DNA of 64,000 nucleotides from CAWJAP01 sp963834365 (GCA_963834365.1 CAWIBS010000009.1:1-64000); one strand, 5' to 3'; counted from the stretch's first letter, positions 19,074-30,070 are shown. The notes: generated from the sequence alone by a model not told the origin. Translations and numbers: made by a program.

Positions 19074-20340
19074 GTGGCCGAGCTCTCTCGGCGTGAGGTC
19101 CTCGCACGTGCCGGTCTGGCCGCCGGCGCGCTCGCGCTCGGTGCGCGCCCCGAGCTCGCAGAGGCGGCGCCCGATCTCCGCGACTGGGGCTCGGTGCGGT
19201 CGCAGTTCGCGCTCGATCCCGGGAGGATCCACCTCACGTCCTTCCTGCTCGCGACGCACCCGCGCGCGGTGCGGGACGCGATCGCAGCGCACCGGCAGCG
19301 GCTCGACGCGAACCCCGTCGAGTACCTGCACGGCCCGGGCGACGGGCTGAGCGCGGCGGCGCGCGAGGCCGCCGGGCGCTTCCTGGGCGCCCCGGCGTCC
19401 GAGGTGGCGCTCACCGACTCGACGACGATGGGACTCGGGCTCCTCTACACCCGGCTCGCGCTGGGCGCGGACGACGAGGTCGTGACGACGGAGCACGACT
19501 TCTACGCCACGCACGAGTCCCTCCGGCTCTCCGGCGTGCGGGTGCGGCGCGTCCGGCTCTACGACGACGCACGCCGGGCATCCGAGGACGAGATCGTGAG
19601 CCGCATCCGAGCGGGCGGTCACGGGGCGGACGCGCCTGGTCGCGCTGACCTGGGTGCACTCGGGCACCGGCGTCCGCCTGCCGGTGCGGTCGATCGCGCA
19701 GGCGCTTCCGGAGCGGGTGCTCGTCTGTGTCGACGGCGTCCACGGCTTCGGCGCGCGCGCCGAGACCGTGCGGGACCTCGGCTGCGACGCGTTCGTCTCC
19801 GGCTGCCACAAGTGGCTGTACGGGCCGCGCGGGACCGGCGTGCTCTGGGCGAACGAGCGCGTGCGCGAGCTCATGCGGCCGACGATCCCGTCCTTCGACG
19901 GGTCGAGCTACGGCGCGTGGGTCGCGGGCGGCGTCCCCGGCGGCGTCCCGGACGGGCCGACCCTCACGCCCGGCGGGTTCCAGTCGTTCGAGCACCGGTG
20001 GGCCCTTCCCGAGGCGTTCGCCTTCCACCAGGGGATCGGCCGGCGAGCGTGTCGAGGATCGGATCCGCGGTCTCGCGTCCCGCCTGAAGGCGCAGCTCTG
20101 GTCGAGGTGAAGGGCGTGCGGCTGCGGACGCCGCAGTCTCCCGGGTTGTCCGCGGGTCTCGTGTGCTTCGAGGTCGCGGGTCGCGACCCGGCCGAGGTCG
20201 TCTCGCGCCTCGGGTCACGGGGCATCGTCGCGAGCGTCACGCCGTATGCGACGCGCTACGTGCGGCTCGGGCCGGGGATCGTGAACACGCCCGAGCACGT
20301 CGACGCTGCGGTGCGCGCGATCGCGGCGCTCTGCAGTCGC
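19074..20340 (+). CDS. Aminotransferase class V-fold protein with twin-arginine leader
   Basis: The leader LSRREVLARAGLAAGALALG has the RR and hydrophobic stretch of a Tat signal. The PLP domain follows: ALTDSTTMGLGLLYTRLALG, EVVTTEHDFYATHESLRL, VDGVHGFGA and SGCHKWLYGPRGTGVLWAN, with the PLP lysine in CHKW. Isopenicillin N epimerase-like and cysteine-desulfurase-like enzymes share this layout. Tat export of a PLP enzyme is unusual but known for this subgroup. Shifts near 19620, 20043 and 20098 break the frame. No stop is found where expected; the 3' end near 20340 is placed by the convergent flippase gene. Confidence 0.7.
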
Positions 20341-21781
20341 TACGGGCCGGCCGCAGGCGCGCGCGCCGATCGCCTTGCGCTCGGCCGGGAGGTAGAAGCC
20401 GAGCGGGAGCAGGACGAGCGGGTAGACGAGCGCGAGCGGGAGCGCGAGCGCGAGGCCGCCGTCCGTGAGCTTCCCGACGCGCGACGAGCGCGAGCCCCGC
20501 TGCGGCGGCGGTGACGACGCGCCGCCACTGGTACGGGACCGGGTAGATCCGCTGCGACCACCACACCATCCCGACGAACATCGTCGAGTAGGCGGCGACG
20601 GTCGCGATCGCGGCTCCCATCATCCCGTACGGCGGAATGAGGAGCAGGTTCAGCGCGATGTTCACGGCCGCCGCGGCGCCGGTCACGACCCAGTTGAACT
20701 GCGTGCGCTTCGCGCGCCCGACGCCGATCGCGACGGCGATGTAGGCGGCGAACGCGACGGTCGAGAAGGCGAGCGGGCCGACGACGCGGGACGACTCGGC
20801 GAAGGCGGGCGCCGCGATCCAGTCCACGATCCACGGTGACAGGAGCGCGAGGCCGGTCGCGACCCACGTCGTGAGCGCCACGAGGTAGGTCAGGACGAAC
20901 GCGTACGTGCGGCGCGCCTCGCGGTCGTCGTCGATCGAGTACGCGAACGCGGGCCAGGCGAGCCGGAAGGCGGTGAGGAGGAGCACCATCGCCGACGCGA
21001 TGCGAACGCCGACCGAGTAGAGGCCGACCTCCTCCGTGTCCGCGAGCTTCACGAGGAAGAGGCGGTCGGAGAAGTTCGTCACCCACAGGAAGAGCGCCGT
21101 GGGAACGAGCGGGATGCCGAAGCGGTTCATCTCGCGCAGCAGGCCGCGATCGAACTCGAGCCCGAGCTGCTCGCGGCGGTAGCCGACGAGGACGGCGTAC
21201 ACGATCAGCGTGCCCGTGAAGTTGCCGACGATCACGCCGATCGGGCCCTTGTCGAGCGCCACGACGAGGAGCAGCGTCGCGCCGATCGTCAGGAAGATGT
21301 TCGCGAGGCTCGCCGACACGAACGCCACCGAGCGCTCCTCCACGCGGAAGAGCGACGTGAGCTGCTCGTAGTTCATCCCCGCCCAGAGCCCGACGAACGC
21401 CGCCATGACGAGCTCCGAGTCGCCCGTCGAGCCGAACAGCACGTCGGCGATCGGCGCGGCGAGGAGGAGGCCGGCGGCGAGGCCCGCCGTGGCCATGGCC
21501 ATCGTGAACCAGAACGACGTGCGGACGACGCGGCGCCGGTCGGCGGGCTCCGTCGAGTCGAAGTAGAAGCGGAAGAACGCGCTGTGGATCCCCATGCGCA
21601 GCACGATCCCGATGACCGTCGTGAGCGCGATGAGCGTCTCGACCTTCCCGTAGTCGGACGTCGAGAGGTAGCGCGTGTACAGCGGCAGGAGGAGGACGGC
21701 GAGGATCCGCGAGACGAGCCCGCCGAGCCCGTAGATCGCGGAGTGCTTCCCGAGCCGCTTGAGCTGTGCGCCGAGCGCCAT
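20340..21781 (-). CDS. Polysaccharide biosynthesis flippase (Wzx/MATE-like)
   Basis: About 480 aa with 12-14 membrane segments. The N-terminus KHSAIYGLGGLVSRILAVLL and LLPLYTRYLSTSDYGKVETL is the oligosaccharide flippase signature. FGIPLVPTALFLWVTNFSDR and AAAVNIALNLLLIPPYGMMG are the usual second-half motifs. It moves lipid-linked glycan units across the membrane. Only one shift, near 20490, interrupts it. The stop TAG is at 20340-20342. The ATG at 21781 directly follows the glycosyltransferase stop upstream on the same strand. Confidence 0.85.
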
Positions 21782-21782
21782 G

Positions 21783-22722
21783 TCAGAGGCGAGCGTAGAG
21801 AGCGAGCAGGCGGTCGGCGACGCGCTCCAGGTCGTGCACCTGCTCGACGTACGCGCGCGACTCGGCGCCGATCCGCGTGCGCTCCGCGGCCGACGCGACG
21901 AGCGGCTCGAGCCGCTCGCGCAGGCTCTCCTTCGTCGCGTTCACGATCGGCACGCGCGTGCCGAGCTCTCGCTCCGTCCGCTCGACCGCCTCGTCGTGGA
22001 GGAACGTCACGACCGGCTTCCCGAGCGCCATGCACTCGATCGCGAAGAGCCCGTACCAGCCGGCGTTCAGCTGGTCGACGACGATGTCGGCCTCGCGGTA
22101 GCGCTCGAACGCCTCGTCGTGGTGCAGCCCTCGACGAGGACGAGGTCGGCGTCGAGCCCCTCGCAGGCCGCGATGACCTCCTCCGTTCCCTTGCGCCGGC
22201 GCGACGAGGGCGCGTGCAGGATCACGGGCCGCGCGCGGTCGGAGGGCGGCGACGGCTCGATCGCCTGCACGTCGATCCCGGGCGGGATCATCTCGGCCTC
22301 CGGCACCCAGCGGATCGGCGTCGTACGAGCCGACGACCTCTGCGCCGGCCTTCTTCCCGAACGCGAGCTCGCTCGGGCGACTTCCCGCGGATGTCGGAGC
22401 CGAGGTAGTGCATCACCGACTTCTTGCGGAGCGCGCCGAGGATCGGGAACTGCACCGACTGCGGGACGAGCGTGAGCCCGAAGTAGAAGTGGAAGACGTC
22501 CGCCTTCGGGAGCAGCCGCGCGAGCGCCGACCACTGCGTCAGCTGCTTGCGGACGAGGCCGCCGCGGCGCTCGAGCGACCAGTCGGCCTCGGAGTGGAGC
22601 TTGTAGCGGTTGAAGACGACGAGCCGCGCGTCGACGCCGCGGCGGCGCAGCGCCTGGACGTTCGCCCAGGGCACGCCGGCGGTGTTCACCGGGCAGTGGA
22701 CGACGCGCAGCGGCCGCGTCAC
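21783..22722 (-). CDS. Glycosyltransferase (GT4-like)
   Basis: A GT-B fold of about 313 aa. N-terminal domain: LRVVHCPVNTAGVPWANVQA and ADVFHFYFGLTLVPQ. C-terminal donor site: VILHAPSSRRRKGTEEVIAA and, after repair, WYGLFAIECMALGKPVVTFL, where E-x7-E is reduced. Frameshifts lie near 22130, 22318 and 22375. The GTG at 22722 overlaps the upstream stop (GTGA). It is part of the flippase operon, so it probably adds a sugar to the lipid-linked glycan. Confidence 0.75.
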
Positions 22723-23363
22723 TCGAGGTCGATGCCGTCGGCGGCGAGCTGCTCGAGGCGGCGCGCCTTCTCCGCGTTCAGCATCGCGCGCATCGTCAGC
22801 CCCATCGTCGCGCCCTCGTACACCCAGATCTCCGGGTGGACGAGGATCTGCAGCCACGGGAAGCCGCCGCCGCGCAGCTCCTCGTGCGGGCAGCCGGAGC
22901 GCCAGTGCTGGTTCGAGTCCGAGCGATACGTCGGCGCGGTCGAAGTACGGCTCGGCGTAGACGTTGATCGCGCCCGGGATCGTCTCCGACATGTACTCGG
23001 CCTTCGGGTTGTGCCACGAGACGACCGGGTCGAAGCGCTCGTCGAGCTCGACGTTCGGATGGACGGCGTGGAGGCCGACCGCGTGCCCGAGCTCGCGCAG
23101 CCGCTCGATCGCCGCCGACGCCCTCGTGCGACGCGAGGTTGTAGAAGACCGACTCGGTCATGAGCAGGTAGGTCGTCTGACGCCGTGCTCGGCCTCGAGC
23201 TCCGCCATCCGCAGCGCCGCGTCGAGCGAGAGGTCGATGTCGTGGCGCAGGAAGAGGTCGCCGCGCGACGGGAGGCTCGCCGAAGGTCGTGAAGCGGTAG
23301 CCGCCCGCTCTTCGCCGCCTCGAGGATCTCCGCGTAGTGCTCGAGGTCGAACGAGCAGCTCAT
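22719..23363 (-). CDS. Polysaccharide-deacetylase-like protein
   Basis: The ATG at 23363 gives MSCSFDLEHYAEILEAAKSG, followed by GDLFLRHDIDLSLDAALRMA. FLRHDIDLS is the NodB-type first metal motif. Later pieces are YLLMTESVFYNLASHEG, an HP-type histidine region (FDPVVSWHNPKAEYMS), DSNQHWRSGCPHEE and LQILVHPEIWVYEGATMG. It is small (about 215 aa) and matches glycan-locus deacetylase-like proteins. In the given sequence it is in frame with the ATP-grasp gene; an ATGA overlap at 23360-23363 suggests two genes with an indel hiding the first stop. At least four shifts occur. Confidence 0.6.
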   Translation of the reverse strand: MSCSFDLEHYAEILEAAKSGRLPLHDLRRASRRAATSSCATTSTSRSTRRCGWRSSRPSTASDDLPAHDRVGLLQPRVARGRRRRSSGCASSGTRSASTPSIRTSSSTSASTRSSRGTTRRPSTCRRRSRARSTSTPSRTSTAPTYRSDSNQHWRSGCPHEELRGGGFPWLQILVHPEIWVYEGATMGLTMRAMLNAEKARRLEQLAADGIDLE

Positions 23364-24573
23364 GTGCGCCACCTCCACCTCGAGCCGGGTCGCCGCGAGC
23401 TCGGCCCGGCCGAGTGCCTCCTCCGGCGTGTCGGCCATGGCGATGACGTAGCCGCGGCGGTCGCCGTCGCGGCGGACGGGCCGGATCGTCTCGCCGAGCT
23501 GGAGGTACGTGTCCGCCTGGACGACGCCGTCGGACGCGAGCACGGCGTCGAGCGAGCCGATGCGCGTCACGCAGGCCGGTCGGAAGCGGGCCGGGCTGCG
23601 CGGTGAAGAAGCGGATCGCGAGCGGCTGCGTGAAGCGCGGAAGCGCGATCTCGTCGGGAACCTCCTCGCCGAGCGCCTGCCGGAGCGCGACCTCGACGAG
23701 GTCGACGCCGACCGCGTGGCGGACGAGATCGGCCATCTGCCCGCCGGGGATGCGCGCCGCGACCTCGACGACGGCGACGCCGCCGTCCGGCGAGGCGATG
23801 AGCTGCGGGAAGGCGATCGCGTCGCGGAGGCCGAGCGCGCGCACCGCGTCGACGGCGACCTGCTCGGCGAGGCGGAGCTGCTCGGCCGGGATCGACGGCG
23901 GGTAGACGTGGATCCAGCCGACGCCGAAGCCGATGCCGGGCGGGCGCAGCCGGTCGGAGAGCGTGATCAGCGCCGGCTCGCCGTCGCGCGCGATGACGAT
24001 GCCGTTCAGCTCGATCCCGTCGACGAACCCCTCGAGCAGCGCCTCGTCCGTCGGCGACTCCTCGATCGCGTCGGCGAGGTCGCGCTCGAGCTCGGCGCGG
24101 CTCTCGATGCGGAACACCGCGCGCTGGCCGCCCGAGTCGACGGGCTTCAGCACCGCCGGGAAGGGGACCGCCGCCAGCGCTGCGTCGACGTCGTCGGCCG
24201 AGCGGAGGCTCGCGTACGGCGGCTGCGGGAGCCCGGCCGCTCCGAGCGTGTCGCGCATCGCGCGCTTGTGCGTCAGGAGGTGCGCGGTCTGCGTCCCGAT
24301 GCCGGGGAGGCCGAGCTCCTCCGCGACCGCGGCGACGACCGGCACCGCGCGATCGGCCGACACGGTGAGCACGCCGTCGACGCCGACGCGGCGCGCGACC
24401 TCGACGACCTCGGGGACGGCGGTGAAGTCGACGACCTCGGCGACGTCGGCCGCGGCGAGTCCCGGCGCCTCGGCGTTGCGATCGACCGCCGCGACGCGCA
24501 GGCCGCGCGCGCGCGCCTGCTCGATCGCACGCCGCTGATGGCGCCCCGCGCCCACGAAGAGAACCGTCGTCAC
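23360..24573 (-). CDS. ATP-grasp domain protein
   Basis: About 404 aa starting VTTVLFVGAGRHQRRAIEQA, a pre-ATP-grasp Rossmann-like domain. LTHKRAMRDTLGAAGLPQP and FPAVLKPVDSGGQRAVFRIE form the ATP-grasp N-half; VVEVAARIPGGQMADLVRHA holds the metal-binding E and N/Q region. It belongs to the carbamoyl-phosphate-synthase/biotin-carboxylase-like group that ligates a carboxylate to an amine or thiol. A role in modifying a sugar or lipid head group is possible. It is a nearly clean frame except near 23595. It begins an operon with the deacetylase-like protein, glycosyltransferase and flippase. Confidence 0.78.
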
Positions 24574-24596
24574 GCGGGCGATGGTAGACGGTCGGG

Positions 24597-25007
24597 CTAC
24601 GTCACGCCGCCGGGCGGCAGGAGCCACGGGGAAACCTTGGCCCAGCGTGCGATCTGGCAGCCGTTCGACCGCGTGAACGTCGCCCAGACGCGCCTGCCGT
24701 CGAGCACGCCCGTGACGCGCGCGCGTCTGCGGCCCGCCGTAGATCTCGCGTGCACACGACCTTCGGCGAGAGCGGGGCGAACAACGCCCTCCCGCCTGCC
24801 GCGAGTCGGGCGCACGCGCGCGCCGGCCGTGCGAGCGACCCGCCTGCGGGTTCGCACCGAAGCGTCCACGCGGCATCGGGCTTCGCTCCGATCCCGTCTT
24901 CCCAGTACGCGATGCGAAGCGACGTTCCGCTCGAGGCTCCACCGGACGGCGGCGGAGCAGGCGACGAGCCCGACGCACACCGCGAGGAGAGCCAGGACGG
25001 CGCGCAT
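24597..25007 (-). CDS. Subtilisin inhibitor-like (SSI family) secreted protein
   Basis: The ATG at 25007 opens a signal-like leader, MRAVLALLAVCVGLVACSAA. The mature part, read across frames, gives AWTLRCEPAGGSLARPARAC, ACARLAAGG, VVCTREIYGGPQT, RVTGVLDGRRVWATFTRSNG and CQIARW. The four cysteines, the C-x-P-x-GG-x-P/R start and the G-R-x-V-x-x-x-F-x-R-x-N-x-C end are the SSI pattern. SSI proteins inhibit secreted serine proteases and are essentially actinobacterial. Three shifts break it. The last cysteine of the leader could be a lipobox (VACS). Confidence 0.65.
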   Translation of the reverse strand: MRAVLALLAVCVGLVACSAAVRWSLERNVASHRVLGRRDRSEARCRVDASVRTRRRVARTAGARVRPTRGRREGVVRPALAEGRVHARSTAGRRRARVTGVLDGRRVWATFTRSNGCQIARWAKVSPWLLPPGGVT

Positions 25008-25073
25008 CGCTGCGAGGGTACTCCCGCCCTGTAAGGGCGGGATGAAGACGCGCAGGTCACTAGACTCGCCCGC

Positions 25074-26043
25074 GTGGCTCTGACGGGAAAGCGCGTCGTG
25101 ATCACGGGCGGCGCGGGCTTCATCGGGACGACACTCGCGCGGCGGCTCGTCGACGAGAACCAGATCGTCGCCGTCGACAACCTCCACCGCGACACGCTCG
25201 GCGGCACCGCGCTCGCCGAGCATCCGAACTTCACGTTCGTGCAGGGCGACGTGCTCGACGCGACCGTTCCTCACGGAGGTCGTCCGCGGAGCGACGCACG
25301 TCGTCCACGCGGCCGCGATCGCGGGCGTCGACACGGTGATCGAGAGCCCGGTGCGGACGATGCGCGTCAACCTCATCGGGACCTACAACGCGCTCGAGGC
25401 GGCGCTGGCGACGAAGGACACCGTCGAGCGCGCTCATCGAGTTCTCGACGAGCGAGGTCTTCGGCACGTACGCCTTCAAGGTCGACGAGCGGCACGTCAC
25501 GACGCAGGGCTCGGTCGGCGAGGCGCGCTGGACGTACGCCGTCTCGAAGCTCGCCGGCGAGCACCTGGCGCACGCGTACCACGACGAGCTCGGCCTGCCG
25601 ACCGTCTCCGTGCGCCCGTTCAACGTCTACGGGCCCGGCCAGATCGGCGGCGGCGCGATCCGCGCGTTCATCGAGACGGCGCTCGCCGGGAAGGACCTCG
25701 TGATCCACGGCGACGGCTCGCAGATCCGCGCGTGGTGCTACGTCGACGACATGGTCGAGGCGCTGCTGCTCGCGCTCGAGCATCCGAACGCGGTCGGCGA
25801 GAGCTTCAACATCGGCAACGCGCGCTCGGCGGTGACGATCTACGACCTCGCGCTGCGCATCAAGCGGCTCACCGGGCCTCGACGGAGAGCTCGAGTTCCA
25901 GCCGCTGCACTACACGGACGTCGAGCTGCGGATCCCGAACGTCGACAAGGCGCGCGAGCTCCTCGGCTTCGAGGCGAAGGTCGAGCTCGACGAGGGGCTC
26001 GAGCGCACGATCGCGTGGTACCGCGAGAACCCGGTCGCGATGA
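25074..26043 (+). CDS. NAD-dependent epimerase/dehydratase (NDP-sugar)
   Basis: An extended SDR of about 318 aa: VVITGGAGFIGTTLARRLVD (NAD glycine loop, residues 8-27), VVHAAAIAGVDTVIESPVRT, EFSTSEVFGTYAF and the catalytic WTYAVSKLAGEHLAHAYHDE (Y-x3-K), then RPFNVYGPGQ. It is closest in style to dTDP-glucose 4,6-dehydratase/UDP-glucose epimerase relatives. It makes a keto- or epimerised sugar nucleotide for the aminotransferase that overlaps its end (ATGA at 26040). Extra bases near 25270, 25432 and 25878 break the frame. Confidence 0.85.
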
Positions 26044-27114
26044 CCGAGCCGATCCGGCTCGCGCGGCCGGACGTCGGGCGAGGCGGAGCTCGACGCGATC
26101 GCAGAGGTCGTGCGCACGGGCCAGCTCACGATGGGGCCGAAGGTGGAGGAGTTCGAGGCGGCGATCGCGCGAGCCGTCGGAACGGCGCACGCCGCGGTCG
26201 TCTCGTCGGGCACCGCGGCGCTCCACCTCGCACTGCTCGCGCTCGAGATCGGCCCGGGCGACGAGGTCATCGTCCCCGCGTACACGTTTCCGGCGACGGC
26301 GAACGTCGTCGAGCTCTGCGGCGCGACGGCGGTTCTCGTCGACGTCGACCCGGACACGTTCAACCTCGACGTCGCGGCGTCGCGGCTGCCGTCACGCCGC
26401 GCACGCGCGCGGTCATGGCGGTGCACCTCTTCGGCCGCCCGGTCGAGTGGGAGGCGCTGCAGACCGCGATCCCCCAGGAGGTCGTGCTCCTCGAGGACGC
26501 CGCAGGCGCGCTCGGCGCTCGTACCGCGGGACGCCGTGCGGCGCGCTCGGCGTCGCCGGCTGCCTCTCGTTCCACCCGCGCAAGATCGTCACGACCGGCG
26601 AGGGCGGCGCGGTGACGACCGACGAGGCCGAGCTCGACGCCGCGGTTCGGCGCCTCCGCCACCACGGCTGGAGGACGCTCGGCGACATGCCCGCGCCGGG
26701 CTTCAACTACCGCCTGCCCGATCTCCTCTGCGCGATCGGGATCCCGCAGCTGGCGCGGCTCGAGGAGCTCCTCGCCGCGCGGGAGCGCGTCGCGGGCTGG
26801 TACACGGAGCGGCTCGAGCACGCTCGTGCTCACGCCGTCGGCGGCCGAGGGCGACCGGCACGGCTGGCAGGCGTACGTCGTCCAGCTCGACCGCCGCGAC
26901 GAGGCGCTCGCGGCGCTGCGCGACGGCCGGGATCGAGGCGCAGATCGGCACGTGGGCGCTGCACCGCCTCGAGCCGTACCGCGCGCAGGGCGCGTTCCCC
27001 GGCGCCGACCGCGCGTTCGAGCGCGCGCTCGCGCTGCCGTTCGCGACGACGACGACCGAGGAGGAGGTCGAGCGCGTCGCGGACGGTCTTGACCTCGTTG
27101 TGAGTGAGTGCTAA
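26040..27114 (+). CDS. DegT/DnrJ/EryC1/StrS sugar aminotransferase
   Basis: About 358 aa. TGQLTMGPKVEEFEAAIARA, then VSSGTAALHLALLALEIGPG and DEVIVPAYTFPATANVVELC are the family signature. VLLEDAAGALG and CLSFHPRKIVTTGEGGAVTT carry the PLP-pocket Asp and the internal aldimine Lys (HPRK). FNYRLPDLLCAIGIPQLARL completes the fold. It transfers an amino group to a keto sugar nucleotide, probably the product of the upstream epimerase. Shifts lie near 26080, 26390, 26519, 26826 and 26932. Confidence 0.87.
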
Positions 27115-27120
27115 CTTACT
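27103..27120. promoter_or_regulatory. TetR-type operator upstream of tetR
   Basis: AGTGAGT-GCTA-ACTTACT is a dyad with six of seven arm positions matching. It sits immediately before the TetR start at 27128 and overlaps the end of the aminotransferase gene. It resembles AGTGAGT-type TetR/AcrR operators of actinobacteria. Autorepression is inferred. Confidence 0.5.
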
Positions 27121-27127
27121 TCGACCG

Positions 27128-27703
27128 ATGGCGACCAGCGACGACACCCAGACAGACGGCGGAGCAGCGGCGCGAAGCCGTGCTCGAGGCGGCGCGGCAT
27201 CGAATTCGCCCAGCACGGCCTGCACGGCGCTTCGACCGACACGATCGCCCGCCTCGCGGGCATCTCGCAGCCGTACCTCTTCCGGCTCTTCGGCTCGAAG
27301 AAGGAGCTGTTCCTCGCAGTCAACGACGCGTGCTTCGCAGCGGACGCTCGACATCTTCCGCGCGGCCGCCTCCGGGAAGTCGGGGGAGGAGGCGCTCGAG
27401 GCGATCGGCGACGCCTACGTCGGAGCTCATCGAGAGCGATCGCACGATGCTCCAGGGCCAGCTCCAGTCGTACGCGGCGTCGGTCGAGGACGAGGACGTC
27501 CGGGCGAGCACGTCGCCGCGGGTACGGCCGGCTCGTCGACTACGTGGAGACCGTCTCGGGCGCCGACCGGCAGACGATCTCGAGGTTCTTCGCCAAGGGG
27601 ATGCTGCTGAACGTGCTCGCCGCGATGCAGTACTCGCTCGGCGAGCGAGCCGCAGCACACGTGGGCGGCGCGCCTCGCCGAGGGGTGCAAGGACGACGAG
27701 TGA
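27128..27703 (+). CDS. TetR/AcrR family transcriptional regulator
   Basis: The helix-turn-helix reads AEQRREAVLEAARIEFAQHG, then GASTDTIARLAGISQPYLFR, LFGSKKELFLAVNDACF. The C-terminal ligand domain follows (LQGQLQSYAASVEDEDVR; VSGADRQTISRFFAKGMLLN). Length is about 190 aa. Extra bases near 27155, 27205, 27335, 27422, 27515 and 27650 break the frame. It is followed by a palindromic site and an MMPL transporter gene, a common repressor/exporter pair. Confidence 0.85.
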
Positions 27704-27729
27704 GGCTTCTCTTTTTTCGACCAGATATG

Positions 27730-27743
27730 AGTGACCGGTCACT
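27730..27743. promoter_or_regulatory. TetR-type operator upstream of the MMPL gene
   Basis: AGTGACCGGTCACT is a perfect 14-bp palindrome between the tetR stop and the MMPL ATG at 27801. The AGTGAC-x2-GTCACT core matches known TetR-family sites (TGAGTGA...TCACTCA). The preceding AT-rich run (CTTTTTTCG) may hold the promoter. Confidence 0.6.
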
Positions 27744-27800
27744 ACTGCAGGCTTGGACGATCGAGGACGAGGACGGATCACGAGTCGCTCGGAAACGCCG

Positions 27801-29988
27801 ATGTCACTCGACCGGCAGGCTCGCCTCCGCCAGCGCGCGGCACCCCTGGCGGGTGATCGTCGGCTGGGTGCGCGGTCGTCGTGCTCGCGGCCATCGTCGC
27901 GATCGTGGCGCTTCTCGGCGGGAGCCTCACGACCGAGGGCGAGCCGACGAACAACCCCGAGTCCGAGCGGCCGACGCGGCGTTGTTCCGGGCGCTTCCGC
28001 CCGATCCCCGCACGCCGTCCCGCGACATCGTCGTCGTCCGCTCGGACGAGCACACGGTGGATTCGCCCGCAGTTCGGGGCGTACGTGCGGGAGTTCGTCG
28101 AGGAGAGCGAGATCCCCGCGCTCGCCCGCGCGCGCACGTATCTCGACGAGCGGACGCCGGCCTCGTCTCGGCCGATCGGCCACGCGACGATCGTCCCGAT
28201 CGCGATCTCGGGCGAGGACGAGACGGAGGCCTTGATCGAGAAGGTCGGGCGCGGACGAGGACGGCGCGTTCGCCGTCGCGGTGACGGGTGAGCAGACGCT
28301 CGACCACGACTTCAACCTGCTCTCGCAGGAGGATCTCGAGAACGGCGAGCTGAAGTTCGGCCTCCCGGCGGCGCTCATCATCCTGCTGCTCGTCTTCGGC
28401 GCCGTCGTCGCCGGACTCGTGCCGCTGCTCATGGCGATCGTCTCGATCGTCGTCGCGCTCGGGCTGACGGCAGTCGTCGCGCAGCAGTTCGAGCTCTCCG
28501 TCTTCGTCATCAACATGCTCACGGGGATGGGCCTCGCGCTCGGCATCGACTACTCGCTGTTCGTCGTCTCCCGCTACCGCGAGGAACGTGCCAAGGGCCG
28601 GGAGGAGTTCGACGCGATCGAGGTTTCGGGGCCACTGCAAGCCGCGCCGTGCTCTTCAGCGGCACGGTGTTCGTCGTTGCGATGTTCGGGATGCTGCTCG
28701 TGCCGAACTCGATCATGCGCAGCCTCGCCGTCGGGGCGATCCTCGTCGGGATCGTCTCGGTGCTCGCGGCTCTCACGCTTCTTCCCGCCTCCTCGGGCTG
28801 CTCGGGGACCGCGTGAACGCGCTGCGGATCCCGTTCGTCGCGGCGACGCTCGAGTCGGCGGGCGCCGAGGGACGCTTCTGGGGCGCGATCGTGCGGGCGT
28901 GCTCCGCCGCCCGGCCTTGAGCCTCGCGCTCTCGGTCGCGGCCTGCTCGTCGCGCTCGCGCTGCCCGTGCTCGCGCATGGACGTCGGCACGAGCGGCGTG
29001 TCCGCGCTCCCGGACCGCTTCGTCTCCAAGCAGGGGTTCGTCGCGCTCGAGCGCGACTTCTCGCAGGCGACGCCGATCCGGTCGAGATCGTCGTCTCCAG
29101 CGCCTCGCGCCGGAGGGCGTCACGGCCGCGGTCGAGAGCCTGCGCTCGCGGCTCGCGAGCGATCCGCGCTTCGGCGACGGTGACATCGGCGCTCCGCCGA
29201 CGGCGAGATCGCCGTCCTGCGGTGCCGGTCGCCGGAGACCCTCTCGAGCGAGGCCGTGGCCGCGGTGCGCGAGCTGCGATCCGAGATCTGCCGACGAGAC
29301 GTTCGCAGGCACGGGTGCGGAGGTGCTCGTCGGAGGCACCACGTCCGAGAACATCGACTACTTCGACTCGGTGATCGACCCCGCGCCGCTCGTCATCGCG
29401 TTGGTGCTCGTGCTGACGTTCGTGTTCCTGACCGTCGTCTTTCGCTCGGTCGTGGTCGCCGCGACCGCGGTCGCTGCTCAACCTGCTCTCGGTGGGCGCC
29501 GCGTACGGGTTGCTCGTCCTCGTGTTCCAGCACGGGATCGGAGCCGGGCTCCTCGGGTTCCAGGAGACCGACACGATCGAAGCGTGGGTGCCGCTCTTTC
29601 TCTTCTCGGTGCTCTTCGGCCTCTCGATGGACTACCAGGTGTTCCTGCTCTCCCGGATCAGGGAGCGCTACGACGAGACGCGCGACACGACCGACGCCGT
29701 TACGTTCGGCGTCGCGCTCCACCGCCGGATCATCACGGGAGCGGCGCTGATCATCGTCGCGGTGTTCCCGGGCTTCGCCCGCGGCGACCTGATCATGTTC
29801 CAGCAGATGGGCTTCGGCGTCGCGGTTGCGCTCCTGATCGACGCGACGGTGATCCGCTCGGTCGTGCTGCCGAGCGTGATGAAGCTCCTCGGCGACGTGG
29901 AACTGGTACCTGCCGAGCTGGCTCGAGTGGCTGCCGCGGCTCGAGGTCGAAGGACCGTCGCGCCGGGCCGCGAGTCACGCAGAGCTGA
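27801..29988 (+). CDS. MMPL family RND transporter
   Basis: About 725 aa in two MMPL repeats, each with a signal-anchor helix, an external domain and five or six helices. Repeat 1: ALIILLLVFGAVVAGLVPLL, LTGMGLALGIDYSLFVVSRY and REERAKGREE. Repeat 2: LVIALVLVLTFVFLTVVFRS, FLFSVLFGLSMDYQVFLLSR and RIRERYDETRDT. The GxxxDY motifs in each half are the proton-relay signature. Substrates are typically lipids or hydrophobic toxins. Many shifts occur; the stop at 29986-29988 depends on one near 29903. Control by the upstream TetR is likely. Confidence 0.85.
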
Positions 29989-30070
29989 ACGGTGCGGGGT
30001 CAGACGGAAGTCTACCCCGACCAATCCATTGGTACCGTCGCCGCGTGAGGCGCGCGGTACGCACGGGCTC

